Shown: positions 53,749 through 61,875 of the stretch, piece by piece
Numbering within the stretch: the stretch's first letter is position 1
Layout of the letters: the number at the start of each line of letters is the position of its first letter
From: Gemmatimonadota bacterium
Lineage (GTDB): Bacteria; Gemmatimonadota; Gemmatimonadetes; Gemmatimonadales; Gemmatimonadaceae
Direction: 5' to 3'
Length of the DNA: 64,000 nt
Assembly (NCBI GenBank): GCA_016871915.1
Contig: VHBP01000001.1
Location: forward strand, 1 to 64,000
Notes under the pieces: generated by a model
The model's input: only the letters and a program-made list of their open reading frames with translations
Databases searched by the model: none
What the model was told of the DNA's origin: nothing
Program-made: the position numbers and the translations under genes

Positions 53749-55136
53749 ACCTGCTTCACCTCGGCGACGAGCTTCGAGAGCGTCCCCTTGGCATCGCCGA
53801 AGAGCATCTGTGTCTTGGGGTTATAGAAGAGCTCGTTCTCGATCCCCGCAAACCCCGCACTCATCCCGCGCTTCATCACGATGCAGCGCTTGGCCTGGTC
53901 GGCGTTGAGGATCGGCATCCCGAAGATCGGGCTCGACGCATCGGTGCGCGCCGCCGGATTCACGACGTCGTTCGCGCCGATCACGAGGCAGACATCGGTC
54001 CGCTCGAACTCCGGATTGATATCGTCCATGTCGATCAGCTTGTCGTACGGGATGTTCGCCTCGGCGAGGAGCACGTTCATATGGCCCGGCATGCGGCCCG
54101 CCACCGGATGGATGGCGAACTTCACCGTCCCGCCACGCTTCTCGATGAGGTCCATGAGCTCGCGCACCTGGTGCTGCGCCTGCGCCACGGCGAGGCCGTA
54201 GCCCGGGACGATGATCACCTGCTGCGCGTAGGCGAGCTGGAGCGCCGCCTCCTCCACGTTGGTGGAGGCGACGGTGAGCCCCTCCGAGCTCTTGGTGCTC
54301 TTCCCGGCGGTGGCCCCGGAGGCGCCGAAGAGGACGTTGCCGAGCGAGCGGTTCATCGCCTTGCACATGATCTGCGAGAGGATGATTCCCGAGGAGCCGA
54401 CGAGGGCCCCTGAGATGACGAGCACCTCGCTCTTGATCACGAACCCGGTCATCGCCGCGGCGATGCCCGAGTAGGAGTTGAGCAGCGAGATCACGACCGG
54501 CATGTCGGCGCCGCCGATCGGGATCACGAGGAGCACACCGAGGAGCAGGGAGAGCCCGATGAGGGCGTAGAAGGCCCAGAGCGGGGCGGTGGGGACCATG
54601 ATCAGCCAGGCCGCGAGCCCCGCGATCACCGCGAAGAGCAGGCCGTTGACCGTCATCTGGCCGCCGAAGGTGATCGCCTTCCCCGTCATGACCTCCTGGA
54701 GCTTCGCCCAGGCGATCGCCGAGCCGGTCAGCGTCACCGCGCCGATCAGTACGCCGAGGTGCGTGGAGAGCGCGACATCGACCGTCGCGGCCTCCCCCTT
54801 CTCGTACATGTGCAGGAACTCCGCCGTCGCCACGAGGAGCGAGGAGCCACCGCCCACGCCGTTGAGGAGCGCGACCATCTGCGGCATCGAGGTCATCGCC
54901 ACCGAGCGGGCGAGATAGAGCCCGATCCCGCCGCCGACCAGGAGGCCGGCCATGATCGTGCCATACGTCATCGTCTTGGCGCTGAGCAGGGTGATCACGA
55001 TCGCCAGCAACATGCCAAGCGCCGAGATCTGATTCCCCTTGCGCGCGGTCTCAGGGCTCTGGAGCTGCTTGAGCCCGGTGATGAAGAGGACGGCAGCGAC
55101 GAGGTAGAGGAGCCGTTCGAGGCCGATGCCGATCAC
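53745..55136 (-). CDS. pntB: NAD(P) transhydrogenase subunit beta
   Basis: A 463-residue subunit containing eight to nine membrane helices and the NADP(H)-binding domain III. Proton-channel segments include NGVGGGSSLLVA, GGADMPVVISLLNSYSGIAAAMTGF (one region near 225-250) and SEVLVISGALVGSSG. Domain III shows VIIVPGYGLAVAQAQHQVREL, FAIHPVAGRMPGHMNVLLAE, DMDDIN, VIGANDVVNPAA and VMKRGMSAGFAG. The complex couples the proton gradient to NADPH formation. ATG overlaps the pntA2 stop by 4 bases. Confidence 0.97.
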   Translation of the reverse strand: MIGIGLERLLYLVAAVLFITGLKQLQSPETARKGNQISALGMLLAIVITLLSAKTMTYGTIMAGLLVGGGIGLYLARSVAMTSMPQMVALLNGVGGGSSLLVATAEFLHMYEKGEAATVDVALSTHLGVLIGAVTLTGSAIAWAKLQEVMTGKAITFGGQMTVNGLLFAVIAGLAAWLIMVPTAPLWAFYALIGLSLLLGVLLVIPIGGADMPVVISLLNSYSGIAAAMTGFVIKSEVLVISGALVGSSGIILSQIMCKAMNRSLGNVLFGASGATAGKSTKSSEGLTVASTNVEEAALQLAYAQQVIIVPGYGLAVAQAQHQVRELMDLIEKRGGTVKFAIHPVAGRMPGHMNVLLAEANIPYDKLIDMDDINPEFERTDVCLVIGANDVVNPAARTDASSPIFGMPILNADQAKRCIVMKRGMSAGFAGIENELFYNPKTQMLFGDAKGTLSKLVAEVKQV

Positions 55137-55438
55137 TTGGCACCCCCCTGCGGGCCCTTCTTGAACATCTCGAGCATCCGGTCGGTCACGGCATAGCCGC
55201 CGACGACGTTCATCATCGCGAAGACGATCGCGATGAAGCCGAGGACCGAGCCGAGCCAGCCGTAGTCGGTGTGACCGGCGACGGCCATCGCCCCCACCAC
55301 CGTGATCCCGGAGACCGCGTTGGCCCCCGACATCAGCGGGGTGTGGAGGGTCGGCGGGACGCGGCCGATGAGGGAGGCGCCCAGATAGGTCGCCAAGATG
55401 AAGACGACGATGAAGCCGATCAGGTCGATGCCGGTCAT
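55133..55438 (-). CDS. NAD(P) transhydrogenase subunit alpha part 2 (membrane domain)
   Basis: A 101-residue protein holding the three or four helices that are the C-terminal part of PntA in E. coli. Diagnostic stretches are GFIVVFILATYLGASLIGRVPPTLHTPLMSGANAVSGI (one region, residues 8-45) and VLGFIAIVFAMMNVVGGYAVTDRMLEMF (about 66-93). Start and stop overlap the flanking genes by 4 bases each, giving the three-gene pntA1-pntA2-pntB layout found in many bacteria with split alpha subunits. Confidence 0.95.
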   Translation of the reverse strand: MTGIDLIGFIVVFILATYLGASLIGRVPPTLHTPLMSGANAVSGITVVGAMAVAGHTDYGWLGSVLGFIAIVFAMMNVVGGYAVTDRMLEMFKKGPQGGAK

Positions 55439-56532
55439 GCGGCGGTTCTCCCGGTGACGATCATCGCGTCGGTGATCTCGTCGGCGCGGTCGACGTTGAG
55501 GGTGCCTTCCTTGGTGAGCAGGTGCTGCACGAAGGTGAGGATGTTGCGGCTGAGCATCGCGGAGGCGTGGTTGGGCATCGTCGCGGCCAGGTTCACCGGC
55601 CCGATCACCTTCACCCCGTTCACCTCCACCGTCTCGCCTGCCTTCGTCGGCTCGCAGTTGCCGCCGGTCTCGGCGGCGAGGTCGACGATCACCGAGCCCG
55701 GGGCCATCGTCTGGATGGTCGCCGTGCTGATGAGGCGTGGGGCGGTGCGCCCCGGGACCTGGGCGGTGGTGATCACGAGGTCCATCCCGGCGAGGTGGGC
55801 CTTGAGGGCGTCCTGGATCGCCGCCTGCTGCTCGGCGCTCTGTTCCTTGGCGTAGCCACCCGTGGTCTGGGAATCAGCCGAGATGAGGTTCTCCGCCACC
55901 ACCGAGGCGCCGAGCGACTTGATCTGCTCGGCGGCCGCGGCGCGGATGTCGAACCCGCTCACGACGGCGCCGAGGCGGCGGGCGGTCGCGATCGCCATGA
56001 GACCGGCGACGCCGGCGCCCAGGACGCAGACCTTGGAGGGGGCGATGGTCCCGGCGGCGGTGGTGAGCATCGGGAGGAACTTCACGAGCTCCGCGGAGCC
56101 GATCAGGACCGCCTTGTAGCCCGCCACGGTGGCCTGGGAGGAGAGGACGTCCATCGACTGGGCCCGGGTGATCCGGGGGACCAGCTCGAGGGCGAAGGCC
56201 GTGACCCCACGGGCGTCGAGGGCCTGGATCGCCTCGGCGCTGCTGGAGGGCTGCAGGAGTGAGATCAGGTGGCTCCCGGCGGCCATCTGAGCCACTTCGG
56301 CCGCTGTGGGCTTCTGGACCTTGGCCACCAGATCGGCGCTGAAGGCCTCCGGCTGGGTGGCGAGGGTGCCACCGGCCTTCTCATAGGCCGCGTCAGGGAA
56401 GCCGGCGCGGAGCCCAGCGCCGCGTTCGATCAGCACGGTCACGCCGGCCTTGGTCAGCCGGCTGACACTCTCAGGGATGAGGGCCACCCGGGACTCGCCG
56501 GGGGTGCGTTCCGTGGGGACGCCGATTTTCAT
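55435..56532 (-). CDS. NAD(P) transhydrogenase subunit alpha part 1 (NAD-binding)
   Basis: A 365-residue cytoplasmic subunit with the alanine dehydrogenase/PNT fold. The N-terminal domain starts KIGVPTERTPGESRVALIPESV (region 2-23). The NAD-binding Rossmann motif is VCVLGAGVAGLMAIATARRLGAVVSGFDIR (region near 168-197), and the mobile loop and following stretch SQTTGGYAKEQSAEQQAAIQDAL are typical. It stops with an ATGA overlap to pntA2. First gene of the pnt operon, preceded by a candidate promoter. Confidence 0.97.
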   Translation of the reverse strand: MKIGVPTERTPGESRVALIPESVSRLTKAGVTVLIERGAGLRAGFPDAAYEKAGGTLATQPEAFSADLVAKVQKPTAAEVAQMAAGSHLISLLQPSSSAEAIQALDARGVTAFALELVPRITRAQSMDVLSSQATVAGYKAVLIGSAELVKFLPMLTTAAGTIAPSKVCVLGAGVAGLMAIATARRLGAVVSGFDIRAAAAEQIKSLGASVVAENLISADSQTTGGYAKEQSAEQQAAIQDALKAHLAGMDLVITTAQVPGRTAPRLISTATIQTMAPGSVIVDLAAETGGNCEPTKAGETVEVNGVKVIGPVNLAATMPNHASAMLSRNILTFVQHLLTKEGTLNVDRADEITDAMIVTGRTAA

Positions 56533-56582
56533 CTGATGATAGGAGAAGGTGGGGACGGATTGGCCGACCGCCAGAAGCTCCT

Positions 56583-56612
56583 ACAATAGTGGAGCTCGAC
56601 GATTCGTTCCAA
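56583..56612 (-). promoter_or_regulatory. candidate promoter of the pnt operon
   Basis: On the minus strand, TTGGAA (56612-56607) and TATTGT (56588-56583) are 18 bases apart, about 50 bases upstream of pntA1. Eye match only. Confidence 0.35.
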
Positions 56613-56933
56613 GCCAGCCATTTTGGCTCGAATCGATGGTGGGCGGTTGATCGGCGGTTCCCCTGGAGCTGATTCAGGCCGGCTGATCAAAGGCCTTTGG
56701 TCCGTGTTGGGGCACACTGGGGCAGGGGGGAAGGGAGGGCGCAGTCAGGCGCCAAATTGTTGATAACTTTCCCTTCGCGATGACCATCTGCCGTCCGGAT
56801 CATACGTTCGGCTGGATCTCGGCGCCGTTTTGTTGACAAGAAGGCGATCTTCGCGCCTTTCTTCGTAAATCACTCGATATATTTCATTGTAAAACCATAT
56901 TTTGTGGGAGTTTACAGATATGCACTAAAGCAA

Positions 56934-56963
56934 ATTCCGTATGCAAATAATTGCATACGGAAT
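56934..56963. repeat. perfect 13-bp inverted repeat with 4-base loop
   Basis: ATTCCGTATGCAA (56934-56946) and TTGCATACGGAAT (56951-56963) pair perfectly around ATAA. The plus side runs into CATTTTG and the minus side into TTTGCTTT, so it could terminate transcription in either direction; a TGCATAC half-copy 10 bases further on would suit an operator instead. Confidence 0.7.
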
Positions 56964-57166
56964 CATTTTGTCCTGCATACGCGATGTGGATAGGCGCCGT
57001 TCAGCTGATTAGTCACTTTCCTGCTTTTCAACACCATCGCTTGACCCGATATCCCGGCCGTCACGCCCTGCCTCGCAATGTGGAAAAATCAGACTGGATC
57101 TCCCACGCTACGGTAGCAATTCAGCCAGGGCACTCCCGTCAGAACCAGCACCCGCCGTTACCTGGT

Positions 57167-57192
57167 CCCTGACCCCTCCCACCTGACCCCTG
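57167..57192 (+). repeat. second copy of the CCTGACCCCT-type intergenic repeat
   Basis: CCCTGACCCCTCCCACCTGACCCCTG holds two CTGACCCCT units 14-15 bases apart, as in the repeat before eno at 582-612. It lies in a gene-free spacer. Confidence 0.55.
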
Positions 57193-57230
57193 AACCTAAT
57201 CTGCCACTCCGGCACATGGCAACCGGGCAA

Positions 57231-57256
57231 GAAAAACGGCGCCTCGCGGGCGCCGT
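57231..57256 (-). terminator. Rho-independent terminator for the 57-residue membrane protein gene
   Basis: On the minus strand ACGGCGCC/GGCGCCGT forms a perfect 8-bp stem with loop CGCGA, followed by TTTTTC. It lies about 60 bases downstream of that gene's stop. Confidence 0.85.
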
Positions 57257-57281
57257 CGGGTCCTACCGGGGGGAACGTGTC

Positions 57282-57319
57282 TTTCAGCTTTCAGCCTAGA
57301 GCTTCCAGCCTTCAGCTCA
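57282..57319. repeat. short cluster of TTCAGC repeats
   Basis: TTTCAGC occurs at 57282-57288 and again at 57289-57295, followed by TTCCAGC (57303) and TTCAGC (57311). The cluster ends at the stop codon of the 57-residue protein gene. Confidence 0.5.
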
Positions 57320-57490
57320 AGACTCAGCCTTCTTCTTCCGCGCATCCATCACCCAGGTCACCGGGATGATGAAGAAGGGGGTCAGGAAGAGGCCGAGGAG
57401 GATGTTGATCCAGGTGAGGCCGAGGTAATAGGCGCCCATACCGAGCCCTGCGATGAGGGTGCCGAGGGGGCCGCCGAAGTTCTGCTCCAC
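57317..57490 (-). CDS. 57-residue membrane protein (hypothetical)
   Basis: GTG 57490 to TGA 57317 encodes MEQNFGGPLGTLIAG..., a mostly hydrophobic chain with two helices (about 8-24 GPLGTLIAGLGMGAYYL and 26-46 LTWINILLGLFLTPFFIIPV) and a basic tail DARKKKAES. CGGAG is 9 bases before the GTG on the minus strand, and a strong terminator follows. The coding frame differs from the longer overlapping frames on this strand, which look non-coding. I do not recognise the protein. It is divergent from tilS. Confidence 0.65.
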   Translation of the reverse strand: MEQNFGGPLGTLIAGLGMGAYYLGLTWINILLGLFLTPFFIIPVTWVMDARKKKAES

Positions 57491-57561
57491 GTGGATGCTC
57501 CGCGTCCAAAGGTCGATGGTCTGCCTGATTCAACGCATATCTTAGATAGGTGTTCCCGAAA

Positions 57562-58506
57562 ATGGAATCGGGGTCCGCGGTCGAGCGGGCCGTGGACGCT
57601 CTCCCGGCGGGGCGGTGGCTCCTCGCGGTCTCCGGGGGGCGGGACTCCATGGTGCTGCTCGATGCCATGGCGGCGCGGTGCCGGGAGCAGATCGCCGGGG
57701 TCGCCACCTTCGACCATGGGACGGGCGCTCAGGCGACCGCCGCCTGCGACCTGGTCGCCCAGGAGGCGTCGGCCCGAGGGCTGACACTAGTCCGTGGCCG
57801 GGCTCCCCGGGGGCTGGCTCGCACCGAGGCGGCGTGGCGGGGTGCCCGTTGGTCGTTCCTATCTGAGGCGGCCGCCTCCCTCGGGGCTCAGGTGGTGACC
57901 GCCCACACCCGGGATGATCAGATCGAGACCGTGGTCCTCCGACTCCTGCGCGGGTCTGGCCCTCGCGGCCTCGCGGGGATGCTCGCCGGCGGTCCCCTCC
58001 GCCCCCTCCTCACCGCGCCTCGGGCTGCCGTCGCCGCATACGCCGTATCCCATCAGGTCCCGTTTCTCGACGATCCGAGCAACGCCACGCGCGCCTTCCA
58101 GCGGAACCGCGTCCGACACGAGATCCTCCCGGCGCTCGAGCGCGTCGCTCCGGGGTTCAGCGAATGGTGTTGGACCCTCGGCCTCCGCGCCGCCGATTGG
58201 CGCGCCGAGGTCGAGGCGCTCGTAGACGCGCTCGGCGGCCGCCTGATCGCGCCGACGACGGTCACCGTCCCAGTGGAGACGGTCGCCGCGCTCGATGCCG
58301 CTGCGTGGGAGGTGTGCTGGCCCGCGATCGCGGCGCGCGCGGGGGTCGTCATGGACCGTCGCGGTGTCGACCGTGCCTCGCGATGGGCACCGATCGCTCA
58401 GGCAGGGCAGACCATCCCGCTCTCCGGTGGGGCGCGCCTCTCGCGCACGCGCACCACCTACGTCGTCGAGGGAACGGTTCGTGGGGCTGGGGACTATATT
58501 CCATAG
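57562..58506 (+). CDS. tilS: tRNA(Ile)-lysidine synthetase
   Basis: Modifies C34 of tRNA-Ile2 to lysidine so that it reads AUA. A 314-residue protein with PP-loop SGGRDS (residues 24-29), TFDHGTGAQA, then VVTAHTRDDQIETVVLRLLRG, the TilS signature, and FLDDPSNATRAFQRNRVRHEILPAL. The C-terminal tRNA-binding part is short and poorly conserved. ATG 57562 is preferred to GTG 57550 since AGGTG lies 9 bases before it. The gene ends directly at the hpt start (no gap), the conserved tilS-hpt-ftsH order. Confidence 0.93.
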   Translation: MESGSAVERAVDALPAGRWLLAVSGGRDSMVLLDAMAARCREQIAGVATFDHGTGAQATAACDLVAQEASARGLTLVRGRAPRGLARTEAAWRGARWSFLSEAAASLGAQVVTAHTRDDQIETVVLRLLRGSGPRGLAGMLAGGPLRPLLTAPRAAVAAYAVSHQVPFLDDPSNATRAFQRNRVRHEILPALERVAPGFSEWCWTLGLRAADWRAEVEALVDALGGRLIAPTTVTVPVETVAALDAAAWEVCWPAIAARAGVVMDRRGVDRASRWAPIAQAGQTIPLSGGARLSRTRTTYVVEGTVRGAGDYIP

Positions 58507-59058
58507 ATGCAGACCTCCTCTGTCGATCCCCGTCTGAAAGGGCGTCCGGTCGCCCGCATCCCCTTCGACGCCGAGACCATCGCGCGGCGCGTGGCGGAGC
58601 TGGGCCGCGAGATCACCGCGGCATACCCGGACGGCGACCTCCTCGTGCTGGGGCTCCTCAAGGGGAGCTTCATCTTCGTGGCGGACCTCGTCCGGGAGAT
58701 CGAGCGCCCGCTGCACGTCGACTTCATCGTCGCCTCGAGCTACGGCGCGGGGACGGTCTCCTCGGGGACGGTCCGCCTGGTCTACGACCCGGAGACCTCG
58801 CTCGAAGGGAAGCATCTTCTCCTTGTCGACGACATCGTCGATTCGGGGCGCACCCTGCAGGAGCTGTCCACCATCCTGCGCGCGCGGAAGCCGAAGTCGA
58901 TCGCCCTCTGCGCGCTCTTCCACAAGCACATCGCCACCGAGCTCACCGAACCCGTGCGTTTCTATGGGTTCGATGCGCCGTCGGAATTCCTCGTCGGGTA
59001 TGGACTCGACCACGCCGAGGATTTCCGCCACGTCCCGTACGTCGCCAGTCTCCAGTAG
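58507..59058 (+). CDS. hpt: hypoxanthine phosphoribosyltransferase
   Basis: Salvages hypoxanthine and guanine to IMP and GMP with PRPP. A 183-residue cytoplasmic enzyme with the PRPP motif LLLVDDIVDSGRTL (104-117), the LLKGSFIFVADLVREI N-terminal loop (51-66) and VGYGLDHAEDFRHVPYV near the C-terminus. The ATG follows the tilS stop without a gap, and ftsH begins 9 bases after its own stop. Confidence 0.96.
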   Translation: MQTSSVDPRLKGRPVARIPFDAETIARRVAELGREITAAYPDGDLLVLGLLKGSFIFVADLVREIERPLHVDFIVASSYGAGTVSSGTVRLVYDPETSLEGKHLLLVDDIVDSGRTLQELSTILRARKPKSIALCALFHKHIATELTEPVRFYGFDAPSEFLVGYGLDHAEDFRHVPYVASLQ

Positions 59059-59067
59059 GAATCATTC

Positions 59068-61044
<1,977 letters not shown>

Positions 61045-61073
61045 GCGCGCCGGCGCCGCACGAGTCAGTCCGC

Positions 61074-61823
61074 GTGACGATGTTCCCCGAACTCCCGGCG
61101 CGGGTCGCGGAGATCCGTGGCCGCATCGCGGCGGCGGTCGCGCGCGGTGGCCACGCGCAGGACGTGCGTCTTATCGCGGTCACCAAGACGCATGGCCCCG
61201 AGGCGGTGGAGGCGGCGTGGGCCGCGGGCATCACCGACGTCGGTGAGAACAAGGTGCAAGAGGCGATCGGGAAGCAGGAGGCGCTGGCCGATGCGCCCTG
61301 CACGCGCGGCGGGGTGCGGTGGCATCTCATCGGGCATCTCCAATCCAACAAGGCGAAGGCGCTCCCGCATTTCGCGCTCTCCCATGCGCTCGATCGCGAG
61401 AGCATCCTCGTCGCCGCCGATGCGGTCGGGCGCAAGGCCACCGTGGTCATCGGTGCCGGCGCGAACGTCGTGGTCGCGCCGCAGCCCCTCCACGTGCTGC
61501 TGCAGGTCAACATCTCTGGCGAGGACACGAAGGGCGGCTATGCCCTCGCCGATGTGCCTGCGGTGGCGGAGCGTTTGCACCAGTGTGCGGGGCTCTCGGT
61601 GCGCGGGGTGATGACGATGGCGCCCTTCGATGCCCCTGAGTCGGTGCTCCGGCAGGTCTTTCAGGGCGCCCGTGCGGCGCGCGAGATCTTGGCGAGCGCT
61701 GGGCACCCGGCGACCGAGCTCTCGATGGGGATGTCGGGGGACTACGAGATCGCGGTCGAGGAGGGGGCGACCCTCGTGCGGCTCGGGACGGTCCTCTTCG
61801 GGGAGCGCGGGCGGCCCGTCTAG
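61074..61823 (+). CDS. YggS family pyridoxal phosphate enzyme / PLP homeostasis protein
   Basis: A 249-residue alanine-racemase-like TIM barrel of the YggS/PROSC family, which binds PLP and balances free PLP and amino acid pools. The PLP Lys is Lys38 in LIAVTKTHG, with GENKVQEA, WHLIGHLQSNKAK, LLQVNISGEDTKGG, GVMTMAPFD, and ELSMGMSGDYEIAVEEGATLVRLGTVLFG at the C-terminus. GTG 61074 and ATG 61080 are both possible starts. It follows ftsH by 29 bases. Confidence 0.95.
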   Translation: MTMFPELPARVAEIRGRIAAAVARGGHAQDVRLIAVTKTHGPEAVEAAWAAGITDVGENKVQEAIGKQEALADAPCTRGGVRWHLIGHLQSNKAKALPHFALSHALDRESILVAADAVGRKATVVIGAGANVVVAPQPLHVLLQVNISGEDTKGGYALADVPAVAERLHQCAGLSVRGVMTMAPFDAPESVLRQVFQGARAAREILASAGHPATELSMGMSGDYEIAVEEGATLVRLGTVLFGERGRPV

Positions 61824-61853
61824 GGGGCCAGCGCGGCTTCCTCCCGCCCCCTA
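61821..61853 (+). other. 8-bp inverted repeat between yggS and ileS
   Basis: TAGGGGGC (61821-61828, including the yggS stop) and GCCCCCTA (61846-61853) form a perfect stem with a 17-base loop. There is no T tract, so it is not a classical terminator; it may be a 3' stabiliser or attenuator ahead of ileS. Confidence 0.35.
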
Positions 61854-61875
61854 AGCGGCCGTAAATTCAGAGGTT

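Larger units (their letters stand above)
56613..57230. other. gene-free spacer with an AT-rich patch
   Basis: No frame here has both a start signal and a recognisable product. Bases from about 56,860 to 56,970 are far richer in A+T than the rest of the window and contain TTTCATTGTAAAACCATATT, an inverted repeat at 56934-56963 and a further TGCATAC at 56974-56980. A TTGACA is at 56833-56838 without a good -10 at normal spacing. It may hold a small RNA, regulatory sites or a transferred remnant. Confidence 0.5.

Noticed and set aside
56750-56980. Possible replication origin in the AT-rich patch
   Set aside because: No cluster of DnaA boxes (TTATCCACA-like) and no dnaA, dnaN, gidA or parAB nearby.
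61821-61875. T-box or other tRNA-sensing leader before ileS
   Set aside because: Only 52 bases separate yggS and ileS; the hairpin there lacks T-box elements and a terminator.
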